Source of the DNA: DASZHJ01 sp035517495
Lineage (GTDB): Bacteria; Pseudomonadota; Alphaproteobacteria; ATCC43930; CGMCC-115725
Length of the DNA: 64,000 nucleotides
Assembly (NCBI GenBank): GCA_035517495.1
Contig: DATIYT010000120.1
Span: 1 to 64,000 of the forward strand
Direction of reading: 5' to 3'
A program made the position numbers and the translations under genes. Shown one piece after another: positions 46,462 through 55,685 of the stretch. The notes under the pieces are model-generated. The model was given only the letters and a program-made list of their open reading frames with translations, had not been told where the DNA came from and did no database searches. Positions within the stretch are counted from its first letter, which is position 1. Each line of letters opens with the position of its first letter.

Positions 46462-46493
46462 AGCGTGATCCGATTCTTTGATCGGATCACGCT
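46462..46493. terminator. 13-bp inverted repeat at convergent gene ends
   Basis: AGCGTGATCCGAT (46462-46474) and its exact complement (46481-46493) enclose a 6-base loop, flanked by TCTA and AGA that extend the pairing with a bulge. It touches the stop codon of the SnoaL-like gene. The sequence resembles the TCTAGAGC-type palindromes scattered in alphaproteobacterial intergenic DNA. Confidence 0.6.
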
Positions 46494-46947
46494 AGACCGC
46501 CTGTTTCTCCGGCTTGCTCTTGAAAGAGCGCGTCGGCACGCCAGGTACCAGCGACATATGCGTGTGCTGCGCTACCCATTCGTCGTTCACGCCGCGCCGG
46601 CCGAACACGACCGTCGCGCGTCCCGGCCGCTCGTAGGGTGTGCCGTCCTGGGCGTATCCCGTCGAGTCGAAGACTCCCATGCCGACTGCGGTCAGGCGGT
46701 CAGGCGAAACGATGACGCGGATGTCCGGGCGCCAGCGGAATCCGTCGATATGCGGCCAGACGTTGCGCCATTGTTTCGCCTCGGCGTTATCCCGCCCGGT
46801 CATGAAGTCGGTGAAGGTCCCGAAGGCGATCATGTCCTCGGCGAAAATCGGTCGGGCACCCGCAAAATCAACGGCGCGCACGTGCTCGGCAAGCCTCTCG
46901 AACCAGCGGCGAACGCGAGCGCTGTCCTCTTCCTGCGCAAGGCTCAT
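46492..46947 (-). CDS. SnoaL/NTF2-like protein
   Basis: 151 residues. The pattern of an N-terminal helix (VRRWFERLAEHVRAVDF), ARPIFAEDMIAFGTFTDFMTGRD and alternating strands ending with WVAQHTHMSLVPG is the cone-shaped NTF2/SnoaL fold. This is a general ligand-binding or catalytic scaffold, so function is unknown. GAGAGGA lies upstream of the ATG. It is 13 bases downstream of pdeM and probably co-transcribed. Confidence 0.8.
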   Translation of the reverse strand: MSLAQEEDSARVRRWFERLAEHVRAVDFAGARPIFAEDMIAFGTFTDFMTGRDNAEAKQWRNVWPHIDGFRWRPDIRVIVSPDRLTAVGMGVFDSTGYAQDGTPYERPGRATVVFGRRGVNDEWVAQHTHMSLVPGVPTRSFKSKPEKQAV

Positions 46948-46960
46948 GGTGGTTTTCCTC

Positions 46961-47650
46961 TCAATCCGCGGCGCTCAGCACATCGCTCGCGATGGTGGCG
47001 ATACGCCCGCGTGCGATCAGGTGCACGGAGCAGCCCCGAGGAAACAGCGCCACGATCGCGGGGTCGCGCACGTCGAGCCCCCCGGCATAGGCGCCGAAGG
47101 CCGGCAGCACGATGCGCCGGTAATCGGCAACGAAGCATCGGCCGGTGAGCCGGCGGGCACGCACCCAGAAATTCGCCTTGGGATGATAGTGTCCGCTCAC
47201 TTCCCCGATGATACTTCCGGGGGCGGCACAGTGTCGGAAGATGAGGGGTCCGATCGCGATTTCGTTCGCCACCACGGTGCCGCCGATGCCGGCGGGCGGA
47301 TCGGGGTCGTGATTGCCGGCAACCCATGTCCACTCATAGTCGCGAGTGAGCTTCGCGAGGCGCTGCCGCTCGGCGCGGCCGAGTCGGTCGGCGCCGTTGC
47401 CGTCGTGGAAACTGTCGCCGAGGGAAAGGACTCGCCGCGGCCGGTGCCGAGCCAGCGCCTCTTCCAATGCGTCCAGGCTGGCTCGGCTGTCATAGGGCGG
47501 CAGCAGCACGCCCGACCGGGCGTAGCTGGACCCCTTTTCGAGATGCAAATCGGCAAGCACAAAGCATTGTTGCCCAGGCCAATAGAGGCCGCCGCTCGCG
47601 TCGGCAATGAGCTCGGCACCGTTCAACGTGAGGACAAGGACATTAGCCAT
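46961..47650 (-). CDS. pdeM: Ligase-associated phosphoesterase PdeM
   Basis: 229 residues. Calcineurin-like metallophosphoesterase motifs: VLADLHLEKG (about 31), LSLGDSFHDG (about 76), VAGNHDPDPP (about 110) and SGHYHPKANF (about 150). The family is defined by co-occurrence with the ATP-dependent ligase, MBL-fold exonuclease and DEXH helicase, all three of which are in this window. It is expected to process damaged DNA ends. It is separated from the helicase by a phasin gene. Confidence 0.92.
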   Translation of the reverse strand: MANVLVLTLNGAELIADASGGLYWPGQQCFVLADLHLEKGSSYARSGVLLPPYDSRASLDALEEALARHRPRRVLSLGDSFHDGNGADRLGRAERQRLAKLTRDYEWTWVAGNHDPDPPAGIGGTVVANEIAIGPLIFRHCAAPGSIIGEVSGHYHPKANFWVRARRLTGRCFVADYRRIVLPAFGAYAGGLDVRDPAIVALFPRGCSVHLIARGRIATIASDVLSAAD

Positions 47651-47730
47651 GGCGAAGCGTGCTTACGCCATTTGCGTGCCTCGCACCAGTATCGTCGCGG
47701 AGTCTCTGGCAGAAAAGCTTGTTCTGCCGC

Positions 47731-48195
47731 TTACTCCGCTGCGAATTTGCGGCTCAAGCCCGACTCGGCGGTTTGCGGAGCCGCCTCTTGAGTCCTCGTG
47801 CGCTCGGTGGGCAACAGCCGCTCGACGCGCCAAACCGAGAAAGTCTCCGCGATCGCACGGTTGCCCATCTCCACGAGTTTGCCGGTCTCGGCCATATAGT
47901 CCTGCATCATGGAGCGCGCGTGCTCCGACTGGACCTCCATCGCCTCTTGCAAATTCGCCGAGCGCGCCACTTTGCGCCCGGTTTCCATGTTGCGACTGAG
48001 GCGTGTATTGCCGAATTCCAAAAGTTCCTCACTGGCCTTGCGCCAATTCTCGATCAACCGGCTGCTGGCGGCGAAGAACGGTTCCAGATTGTTGGCGATC
48101 TGCGCAGCATCCAAGTTGAATGCATCTTCGATGCGGCGCTCACTGGTCGTTGAAGTCGAGGACGGTTGGGTAGCCCGTCCCGTCGGATCTGCCAT
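47731..48195 (-). CDS. Phasin family protein
   Basis: 154 residues from the ATG at 48195, with GGGAG upstream; an ATG five codons earlier is possible. The body (about 20-125) is helical and amphipathic, with the phasin-like repeats NNLEPFFAASSRLIENWRKA and MMQDYMAETGKLVEMGNRA. Such proteins coat polyhydroxyalkanoate granules or act as related helical scaffolds. No PHA synthase is nearby. It sits between two DNA repair genes, which looks incidental. Confidence 0.75.
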   Translation of the reverse strand: MADPTGRATQPSSTSTTSERRIEDAFNLDAAQIANNLEPFFAASSRLIENWRKASEELLEFGNTRLSRNMETGRKVARSANLQEAMEVQSEHARSMMQDYMAETGKLVEMGNRAIAETFSVWRVERLLPTERTRTQEAAPQTAESGLSRKFAAE

Positions 48196-48346
48196 GGCAT
48201 GCACTCCCATTATTATAATTGCGCAAAGGTGCCGCTCTTACCGGCGGCATCCCGGTCGCATACAATGAAATGGGCACTCGATTGCCTCGGCGCGAGTGCG
48301 CACGGCAAAAAGCAAGATCATTGCCTGAAAAACGCCCCGCCGCGCG

Positions 48347-50875
48347 CTACAGCAGTTTCGGCTGCTTGGCGTGCACTCTGCGCCGATCGCTGGAACCCGC
48401 CGGCATCGGTGCCGCCGCCAATCGCGCATCGGTCGCCTCGGCAATCATGGCTTGCGCGGCATCGTCGAGCAGCGTGTCGAGCGCGGTCCCGTACACTTCC
48501 TCGCGGCCGATCTCCAGGAGCACCGGCACCGCGAGCGGCGAAACCCGCTCGAGTCGGCGATGCGTGATGCGGCCTCGTACACGGCGCAGCATCTCGCCGA
48601 GCCTTCGGATGTCGGTGAGGCCGGTCGCGGCGTCGGCTCTCGTCGCCCGCAAAAGAATGTGATTTGGTTCATGCTTGCGCAGCACGTCGTAGATCAAATC
48701 TGAGCTTACCGTCACTTGGCGTCGCGTTCGTTCCGCGCCTGGCATCGAGCGCTCGATCAACCCACCGATCACCGCGACGTTGCGGAATGAGCGACGCAGC
48801 ATCGACGAATCGGACATCCACTCCTCGAGATCGTCGCCGAGCATATCCTCGTCGAAGAGGGTGTCGATGGCATCGGCGGCGTCGAGGCTCCAAATCGCCA
48901 ATACATAATCGGTTGCGACGAAGCCCAGCGGCTTCAACCGCGCGCGCTCCATGCGCTTGGTGAGCAGCATGCCGAGGGTCTGGTGAGCGTTTCGGCCCTC
49001 GAAACAATAGGCGACCAGATATTCGTGCTCACCCCGTGGGAAGGTCTCCACCAGGAGACCGTCCCGGTCCGGCAGCACCGAGCGCCAGCGCTGCAACCGG
49101 AGCCATTCCTGGACCGATTCCGGCATGCCGAGCCAAGCCCTGGGATCCGCGAAAATTTCCCGGACACGGCGGGCCAGATGGGTGCTGAGCGGGAGCCGGC
49201 CGCCGGCATAGGCCGGAATCTTGGGCGGAAGCGCGCTCGGAGCTCGGCTCGCCTGTACCTGGGTCTCGTGAATGCCATGAAAAATCAGCTTTTCGCCGGC
49301 GAACACAAAGCTGTCGCCGGGTCGGAGGCCCTGGGCGAAATACTCTTCGACTTCACCGAGTACACGGCCACGCCCCAATACCACCTTGAGCATAGGCGAT
49401 TCGACGATCGTCCCGATGTTCATGCGATAGCGCTGCGCCACGCGCGGCGAAAGCACGTGATAGCGACCAAGGCTATCGCGGAAGAGCCGACGCCATCGGT
49501 CATAGGCTTGCAGCGCATAGCCGCCGCATTCGACGAAGCGGAGTACATCCTCGAAATCGCCCCGAGCCAAGTCCGCATAAGGGGCGGCGCTCCGCACCTC
49601 GTCGTAAAGATCATCGGGCCCGAAGCGGCCGGCGCAGGCCATGCCCAATACGTGCTGGGCGAGCACGTCGAGGCCGCCCGGGCGCGGGGGGGCGCCGTCC
49701 AGCTCGTGCGCGCGAAGCGCCGTGAGCGCCGCTCGGCATTCAAGCTCTTCGAAGCGATTGGCGGGCACCAGCAAGGCGCGGCTCGGCACGTCGAGCCGAT
49801 GGTTGGCTCGGCCGATGCGCTGAATCAGGCGAGAGACGCCTTTGGGCGCGCCGAGTTGCACCACCAGATCGACGTCGCCCCAATCGACCCCGAGATCGAG
49901 CGAGGAGGTTGCGACCACCGCGCGCAGCTTGCCCGCGGCCATCGCCGCCTCAACCTTGCGGCGCTGCTCGACTGCAAGGCTGCCGTGGTGCAGCGAGATC
50001 GGCAGGTTCTCATCGTTGAGGCGCCACAGCTCCTGGAAGGCGAACTCGGCCTGGGCACGCGTGTTGACGAAGACCAGTGTGGTTCGATGACGACGGATTG
50101 CGTCGAAAATGGCGGGCATGGCGTAGAGCGCCATGTGCCCGCTCCAGGGTAGGGGAAGTCCGGAGTCGAGAATCGCGACCTCCGCTTCGGCTCCCGCGCC
50201 GGCGCGGATCAGCGCGACCGCGGCGCCATAGGCAAGATAGCGGCGGAGCGCGTCGGGCCAGGCGACTGTGGCCGAAAGGCCGACGCGGCGATGCGTTGGG
50301 GCAAGGCGTGCGAGGCGCGCGAGACCAAGCGCCAGCAAATCGCCGCGTTTGGTTCCCGCGAGCGCATGCAACTCGTCCACGATCACCGCGCGGAGCCGAG
50401 CGAACACCCGTCCCGCATCCTCGTAGGAGAGCAGCAGCGCCAGGGATTCGGGCGTTGTCATCAGCATGTGCGGAGGATCGCTGCGCTGCCGTTCGCGTTT
50501 CTTGTGCGGCGTGTCACCCGTGCGCGTCTCGATCCGGACTGGAAGATTCATCTCCGCAATTGGGGTCGCAAGATTGCGGTGGATGTCGACCGCGAGCGCC
50601 TTGAGGGGCGAGACGTAGAGGGTGTGGAGTCCCTCGAAGGGGCCTGACGCCAGCTCGACCAGGCTGGGCAAAAACCCCGCGAGCGTCTTGCCGCCGCCGG
50701 TCGGCGCGATCAGCAGCGCCGATTGGCCCTGCGTGGCGACGTCGAGCAGATCGAGCTGATGTCGGTGCGGCGCCCATCCGCGCCGCCGAAACCATTCGAC
50801 GAATATGCCGGGTAATCCACGCTGCATGTATCGGCCGAGCGATGCTGTTTGCGATCGCTCAATCATAGCCTCCAC
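48347..50875 (-). CDS. Ligase-associated DEXH-box helicase (Lhr-like)
   Basis: 842 residues from a GTG at 50875; an ATG three codons later is an alternative. Two RecA-like domains: Walker A IAPTGGGKTLAG near 58, VDELHAL (DEVH-type box) near 168, SATVAWP motif III near 200, and motif VI QRIGRANHRLDVPSR near 355. An Lhr-type winged-helix and accessory domain follows to about 840. Lhr enzymes translocate 3'-5' on single-stranded DNA and unwind DNA or RNA-DNA hybrids. It belongs to the four-gene ligase-associated damage response set. The ligase and exonuclease lie 1.5 kb away on the opposite strand. Confidence 0.93.
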   Translation of the reverse strand: MEAMIERSQTASLGRYMQRGLPGIFVEWFRRRGWAPHRHQLDLLDVATQGQSALLIAPTGGGKTLAGFLPSLVELASGPFEGLHTLYVSPLKALAVDIHRNLATPIAEMNLPVRIETRTGDTPHKKRERQRSDPPHMLMTTPESLALLLSYEDAGRVFARLRAVIVDELHALAGTKRGDLLALGLARLARLAPTHRRVGLSATVAWPDALRRYLAYGAAVALIRAGAGAEAEVAILDSGLPLPWSGHMALYAMPAIFDAIRRHRTTLVFVNTRAQAEFAFQELWRLNDENLPISLHHGSLAVEQRRKVEAAMAAGKLRAVVATSSLDLGVDWGDVDLVVQLGAPKGVSRLIQRIGRANHRLDVPSRALLVPANRFEELECRAALTALRAHELDGAPPRPGGLDVLAQHVLGMACAGRFGPDDLYDEVRSAAPYADLARGDFEDVLRFVECGGYALQAYDRWRRLFRDSLGRYHVLSPRVAQRYRMNIGTIVESPMLKVVLGRGRVLGEVEEYFAQGLRPGDSFVFAGEKLIFHGIHETQVQASRAPSALPPKIPAYAGGRLPLSTHLARRVREIFADPRAWLGMPESVQEWLRLQRWRSVLPDRDGLLVETFPRGEHEYLVAYCFEGRNAHQTLGMLLTKRMERARLKPLGFVATDYVLAIWSLDAADAIDTLFDEDMLGDDLEEWMSDSSMLRRSFRNVAVIGGLIERSMPGAERTRRQVTVSSDLIYDVLRKHEPNHILLRATRADAATGLTDIRRLGEMLRRVRGRITHRRLERVSPLAVPVLLEIGREEVYGTALDTLLDDAAQAMIAEATDARLAAAPMPAGSSDRRRVHAKQPKLL

Positions 50876-50965
50876 AGCGAAGGTGCAGGAATCACCCGGC
50901 TTATCCCGCTCTCATGGTGGGATTGTCGCTCGCTCTGCACGAGCCAAGCGGCGGCGGGGATGGCC

Positions 50966-51856
50966 TTACGCCGCGTCCTGTCGGATTTGCTCGACCACAG
51001 ACATGACCCGGAGCGCTTCCTCCGCGCGCGCAATGCGCGTGGGCTCGCCTCTTATCGCGGCGACGAACGCGCGCGCCTGGCTGGTGAGCGGATCGGGATC
51101 GACGCGCCGCGTTACATCGAGATCGAAGCGCTGCCGCTGTGCCCCGCTGTCGAGGATCACCAGGCGTTGGCGGGTTTGCGCCACGCGGCTCGCTTGCAAC
51201 AGGACGGTCAAGCCATCCGAAAACGCTAATTCGCAGGTAATCGCCTCAAGCCGCCCATCGATCCGTGAGGCGTCCAGAGCGCGGATTTGCTCCGGCATCT
51301 TGCCGAGGGTGCAAATGATCCAGTCGAGATCGTGCACCATCAAATCCTGCACCACGTCGATGTTCATCTCGACGCCGCCGCGCGCCGGCAACATGCGCAG
51401 CACGTGGATGCGGGTCGCATCCTTGCCAAGTGCGGCCTGCGCGCCCTGAATTCCCTCGTTGAAGCGCTCGCTGTGGCCGATCGCCAGCGTCGCGCGGCTG
51501 CCCGCGGCGGTGGTCGTTAATTCGCGTACCTGGCGTAAATCGGTCGCGACAGGCTTCTCGACGAGACAATGAATGCCGGCTTCCAGCAGGGGCAGGGCGC
51601 AGTCGTAGTGCCACGCTGTCGGCGTCGCGATGATGGCCGCGTCGATCTCGCCGATCAGAGGGCCGCAGGTGGTGTGAAACGGCATTTCGCCGCCCATGCT
51701 ATCGACCTTGGCGGGATCGATGTCCACGAGTGCCGCGATCGACACCTCCTGAAGCCGCCGCCACGCATTGAGGTGCAAGCGCCCCATCTTGCCGAAGCCT
51801 ACGATTGCCAGACGCAGCGCCTTGCTGGCGGTGCGCTCTATGTCCCAAGGAGCCAT
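50966..51856 (-). CDS. Gfo/Idh/MocA family oxidoreductase
   Basis: 296 residues, a short member. N-terminal Rossmann domain with LAIVGFGKMGRLHLNAWRR (GxGxxG) and the catalytic-Lys motif CLVEKPVATD near residue 97. The C-terminal alpha/beta domain contains NIDVVQDLMVHDLDWI. It is an NAD(P)-dependent dehydrogenase on a sugar or related compound. It interrupts the repair module, 90 bases upstream of the helicase; no direct link to repair is known. Confidence 0.88.
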   Translation of the reverse strand: MAPWDIERTASKALRLAIVGFGKMGRLHLNAWRRLQEVSIAALVDIDPAKVDSMGGEMPFHTTCGPLIGEIDAAIIATPTAWHYDCALPLLEAGIHCLVEKPVATDLRQVRELTTTAAGSRATLAIGHSERFNEGIQGAQAALGKDATRIHVLRMLPARGGVEMNIDVVQDLMVHDLDWIICTLGKMPEQIRALDASRIDGRLEAITCELAFSDGLTVLLQASRVAQTRQRLVILDSGAQRQRFDLDVTRRVDPDPLTSQARAFVAAIRGEPTRIARAEEALRVMSVVEQIRQDAA

Positions 51857-52417
51857 GTTCTGCTTTTGCTATGGTGGCGAGTTGCGAAGGTAGGTGATGC
51901 GCTCACGTTGCCTGGGCGCGCTCGGCGCCCCCGTGGACGCACCGATGCGAAGCGAAGTCTCTGCGCGAATGACCGCATTTAATCGCTCTTTGCCGGGCGA
52001 CAATGCGTACCCTGGCCCGGTCCGGTCGGATCGGGTGGGCTGGCGCCGTCAATCATCGAAGGAACACACCAGATTATAACTCCCCCTGTACCCTCTCCCC
52101 GGCAGAAACCCTGGGGTTCGAGTCGACATATTGTAGTCCCCCCTGTTTATTGCGATATCAGGTGCTCATAAGTCAAGAGAAGGCTCGCCGCGCCACATTG
52201 TCGCCGAGCATCCATGGGGCGCTACCTCCAGATTCCGAGCACGTCCCAAGGCGGCCACCGGGCCCTCCCCCTTCCGATCCGATCCCGTGTATTTTCTCCC
52301 GTCCGTTCCCGATTTGGACGGCAATTCGAGGGGCGCGGTGGCGCCCTTCCTCCCCGGTATTCCCAGGAGAACAATACCCTGGTACTTGGGCATTAGGAAC
52401 TGTCTTGAGGCCCCATC
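51857..52417. other. 561-base intergenic region, no gene recognised
   Basis: This separates the divergent oxidoreductase and exonuclease genes. No homologous reading frame or RNA gene was found. It is unusually rich in C-tracts and contains one tRNA T-loop-like string that does not fold as a tRNA. Promoters for both flanking units must lie here, but none is convincing. Confidence 0.5.
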
Positions 52418-53431
52418 ATGCACCCCACGGTGCCGGCACCCGAGACCTGGCTTAAGCCCACCCCGGCCGGACTCTATTGCGAGCCGGCGGATTTCTTCAT
52501 CGATCCAAGCCGCAAGTCGGACCGCGCCGTCATAACCCATGGACATGCCGATCACGCCCGTCCGGGTCATCGCTCCGTGCTGGCGACGACCGAGACGCTG
52601 GCCTTCATGGCGCATCGCTACGGTGACGCGGCCGGCGCGGAACGGCAGGCGTTGCGGTACGGCGAGACGCTCTCGATCAATGGGGTCTCGCTGCGCCTGC
52701 TGCCGGCCGGCCATATCCTCGGGAGTGCTCAGGTTGCGCTCGAATATCGTGGCAGCCGCGCGATCGTGTCCGGCGACTACAAGCGCCGCCGCGATCCCAC
52801 ATGCGCCCCGTTCGCACCCGAGTCGTGCGATGTATTCGTGACCGAGGCGACGTTCGCGCTCCCGGTCTTTCGCCACCCGCCCGACCGCGAGGAGATCGCG
52901 CGGCTGCTGCATTCGCTGAGCCTTTTTTCCGAGCGGTGCCATCTGGTCGGGGTCTATTCCCTCGGCAAGTGCCAGCGTGTGATCGCGCTGCTGCGAGAGG
53001 CCGGATTCGACGAGATGATCTACCTCCATGGCGCGCTTGAACCCTGTTGCGCGATCTACCAAGAGCACGGCGTGGCGCTGGGTCCGCTGGCGCCGGTCGC
53101 CGGCGCGCACCGCGACGCGCTCAAGGGCAAGCTGGTGCTGGCACCTCCCGGTTTCGAGGACCGGTGGCTCCGCCGCTTCCCCGAGCCGCTGACGGCCATG
53201 GCGTCGGGTTGGATGCGAGTGCGGCAGCGCGCCAAGCAATGGGGCGTCGAGCTGCCGCTTGTCATCTCCGACCACGCGGATTGGGATGAACTGAACGTGA
53301 CCATTGCCGAGGTCGGGGCACCTGAAGTCTGGGTGACCCACGGCCGCGAAGAAGCACTGATCCGACAGGCGACCCTCGACGGATTCCGCGCACGGGCGTT
53401 GTCGCTTACGGGGTTCGAGGAGGAGTGCTGA
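52418..53431 (+). CDS. Ligase-associated MBL-fold exonuclease
   Basis: 337 residues. Metallo-beta-lactamase/beta-CASP type: metal-binding HGHADHARPG at about 43-52, the His in LLPAGHILGSAQV near 92, the Asp in IVSGDYKRR near 112, and a late His in ISDHADWDEL. It is a member of the family named for its link to ATP-dependent ligases (related to SNM1/PSO2 nucleases of interstrand crosslink repair). GAGG lies about 9 bases before the ATG. The ligase gene follows after 12 bases. Confidence 0.92.
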   Translation: MHPTVPAPETWLKPTPAGLYCEPADFFIDPSRKSDRAVITHGHADHARPGHRSVLATTETLAFMAHRYGDAAGAERQALRYGETLSINGVSLRLLPAGHILGSAQVALEYRGSRAIVSGDYKRRRDPTCAPFAPESCDVFVTEATFALPVFRHPPDREEIARLLHSLSLFSERCHLVGVYSLGKCQRVIALLREAGFDEMIYLHGALEPCCAIYQEHGVALGPLAPVAGAHRDALKGKLVLAPPGFEDRWLRRFPEPLTAMASGWMRVRQRAKQWGVELPLVISDHADWDELNVTIAEVGAPEVWVTHGREEALIRQATLDGFRARALSLTGFEEEC

Positions 53432-53443
53432 AGCAGTGATGCC

Positions 53444-55012
53444 ATGAAGCGCTTCGCCGAGCTGCTCGATGCGCTGCTCTTTACCCCCGCCCGCGGCGGC
53501 AAGATTCGGCTGCTCACGGACTATTTCGCGACGGTGCCGGACCCCGATCGCGGCTGGGCGTTGGCGGCGCTCACGGAAAGTCTGGATTTGGCTGCGGTGA
53601 AACCGGCGCAGATCCGCGCGCTCGCGGCGGCGCGGGTCGATGCCGAGCTTTTCGAGTGGTCCTATGATTTCGTCGGCGATCTCGCTGAGACCGTGTCGTT
53701 GATCTGGCCGGTGGAGCGACCCTCGACCAACGCGATGCCGCGGCTCTCCGAGGTGGTGGAGCGCCTGCAAAAGAGTGATCGCCGCGCCGCCCCCGAGCTC
53801 ATCGCGCGCTGGCTCGACGAACTCGACAGCGAGGGTCGCTGGGCGCTGCTGAAGCTGGTGACGGGCGGCCTTAGGGTCGGCGTCTCGGCGCGGCTCGCGA
53901 AGACGGCGCTCGCGGAGTGGAGCGGCAAGCCGCTGGAACGGATCGAGGAGCTTTGGCACGGAATCGAGCCGCCCTACCGCTCGCTCTTCGCCTGGCTCGA
54001 GGACAAGGGGCGCGAACCAAGCGCCGCGGAACGGCCGATTTTCTCGCCACTGATGCTGGCCATCGCGCTTGAAGAGGCAGAGCTCGCGGAGATGGACCCC
54101 GGCGCTTTCGTCGCGGAGTGGAAATGGGACGGCATTCGCGTGCAGCTCGTCGCCCGCGGCGGCGAGCGCCGCCTCTATTCGCGCGCCGGCGACGAAATTG
54201 GCTCGGCTTTTCCGGAGATCGTCGGCGCGATCGAGGATGAAGTCACGCTCGACGGTGAGCTGCTTATCCTGCGCGACGGCGCGGTCGCTCCCTTCAACGA
54301 CCTGCAGCAGCGGCTCAATCGCAAACAGGCGACGCCCAAGCTGATCGAGCAATATCCGGCGGCGGTGCGTCTTTACGACTTGCTGCACTTGGGCGAGCGC
54401 GATCTCCGCCCGCTGCCGCTCCGCGAGCGGCGAGCATCGCTCGAGACGTGGTATCGCTTGGCGCCCCGCCCGCGCCTCGATCTTTCGCCGCTCATCCCGT
54501 TCGCGGGCTGGGAGGAGCTTCGCGTGTTGCGTGCCGGTGCACGCGAGCGCGGCATCGAAGGCTTGATGTTGAAGCGCGCGGACTCGCCGTATTTGGCCGG
54601 CCGGCCCAAGGGCCCCTGGTTCAAGTGGAAGCGCGACGCGCTCACCGCCGATTGCGTCCTAATGTATGCGCAGCGCGGGCACGGCAAGCGCTCGTCCTTC
54701 TATTCCGACTTCACCTTCGGCGCCTGGCGCGAGGGGGCGCTTGTGCCGGTCGGCAAGGCCTATTTCGGCTTCACCGACGAGGAGCTGGTGCAGCTTGATC
54801 GCTGGGTGCGCGCTCACACGCGCGAGCGCTATGGCCCGGTACGCGAGGTCGAGCCGGCGCTGGTATTGGAGGTGGCATTCGACAGCGTGCATCGCTCGAG
54901 CCGTCACAAGTCGGGATTGGCGCTGCGCTTCCCGCGCATCGCTCGTATCCGCTGGGACAAGCCGGCGGGCGAGGCGGACGAGGTGGAGAACCTCGCCAAG
55001 CTCGCGATATGA
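53444..55012 (+). CDS. ATP-dependent DNA ligase (cisplatin damage response type)
   Basis: 522 residues. N-terminal DNA-binding domain (about 1-190), then the nucleotidyltransferase domain with the adenylation motif EWKWDGIRVQLV (KxDG; the Lys near 227), TLDGELLI (motif III), EGLMLKRADSPY (motif IV) and FKWKRD (motif V), followed by an OB domain. It seals DNA nicks with ATP. It completes the ligase, exonuclease, helicase and PdeM set known from bacterial damage-response loci. Confidence 0.94.
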   Translation: MKRFAELLDALLFTPARGGKIRLLTDYFATVPDPDRGWALAALTESLDLAAVKPAQIRALAAARVDAELFEWSYDFVGDLAETVSLIWPVERPSTNAMPRLSEVVERLQKSDRRAAPELIARWLDELDSEGRWALLKLVTGGLRVGVSARLAKTALAEWSGKPLERIEELWHGIEPPYRSLFAWLEDKGREPSAAERPIFSPLMLAIALEEAELAEMDPGAFVAEWKWDGIRVQLVARGGERRLYSRAGDEIGSAFPEIVGAIEDEVTLDGELLILRDGAVAPFNDLQQRLNRKQATPKLIEQYPAAVRLYDLLHLGERDLRPLPLRERRASLETWYRLAPRPRLDLSPLIPFAGWEELRVLRAGARERGIEGLMLKRADSPYLAGRPKGPWFKWKRDALTADCVLMYAQRGHGKRSSFYSDFTFGAWREGALVPVGKAYFGFTDEELVQLDRWVRAHTRERYGPVREVEPALVLEVAFDSVHRSSRHKSGLALRFPRIARIRWDKPAGEADEVENLAKLAI

Positions 55013-55072
55013 GCACCGCTTGCGTTGCGATATCGGCTGGGGTAGGGAGCCTGATCTCTGGGAGCGACGGGC

Positions 55073-55636
55073 ATGATCTCGACTGGGCGCCGCGGGCTGT
55101 TCCTCGATCGCGACGGCGTCGTCAACGAGGATGTTGGCTATCTGCATAAGATCGAGAAATGCCGCTTCATCGAGGGCATCTTCGATCTCACGCGTTGCTT
55201 TATCGCTAGCGACTTCGTTCCGGTCATCGTCACGAACCAAGCGGGAATCGGCCGCGGCTACTACACGGAGGCGGATTTCGAGGCTCTGATGCGTTGGATG
55301 ACCTGTGAATTCGTGCGGCACGGCGCAGCGATTGCCGCCGTTTACCACTGTCCCGATCATCCGACAGAGGGTCTCGGCGCCTACCGACGCGACACGCCCC
55401 GCCGCAAGCCTGGACCCGGCATGTTCCTTGAGGCCGCCCATGATCTCGGCCTCGATCTCCAACGGTCCTGGAGCGTTGGCGACAAGATAACCGATATTGA
55501 GGCGGGTCGCGCCGCGGGAATCGGAAACCTCGTGCAATTCGACCCCCTTGCCGCGGAGATCGCGAAATGCCAGGACTTCTGGATCGTCCCCCGGCTTTCC
55601 GGGGTCGCGGAGTTGCTGTCTCGGGAACAAGGATGA
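55073..55636 (+). CDS. gmhB: D,D-heptose 1,7-bisphosphate 7-phosphatase GmhB
   Basis: 187 residues. HAD-IIIA phosphatase: the nucleophile motif FLDRDGVVNED at 10-20, IVTNQAGIGRGYYT near 55, YHCPDHPTEG (zinc-binding region) near 90, and RRKPGPGMFLEA near 110 with the motif III Lys. GDKITDIEAGRAAG is motif IV. It removes the 7-phosphate from heptose bisphosphate in ADP-heptose synthesis for lipopolysaccharide core. It is the first of the surface-sugar genes, 49 bases before rmlB. Zinc site spacing looks slightly altered. Confidence 0.9.
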   Translation: MISTGRRGLFLDRDGVVNEDVGYLHKIEKCRFIEGIFDLTRCFIASDFVPVIVTNQAGIGRGYYTEADFEALMRWMTCEFVRHGAAIAAVYHCPDHPTEGLGAYRRDTPRRKPGPGMFLEAAHDLGLDLQRSWSVGDKITDIEAGRAAGIGNLVQFDPLAAEIAKCQDFWIVPRLSGVAELLSREQG

Positions 55637-55685
55637 CAGTGTCGGGTTCGCGCGTTATCGGGGTGCACAGCAGGAGTACCGGCGC

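Noticed and set aside
52115..52124. GGTTCGAGTC, resembling a tRNA T-loop
   Set aside because: Flanking bases do not form the T-stem, and no anticodon or acceptor arm can be drawn.
52166..54388. Long open frame of 740 codons on the minus strand
   Set aside because: It lies opposite the exonuclease and ligase genes, has no family motif, and is rich in Arg, Gly and His as expected for antisense GC-rich frames.
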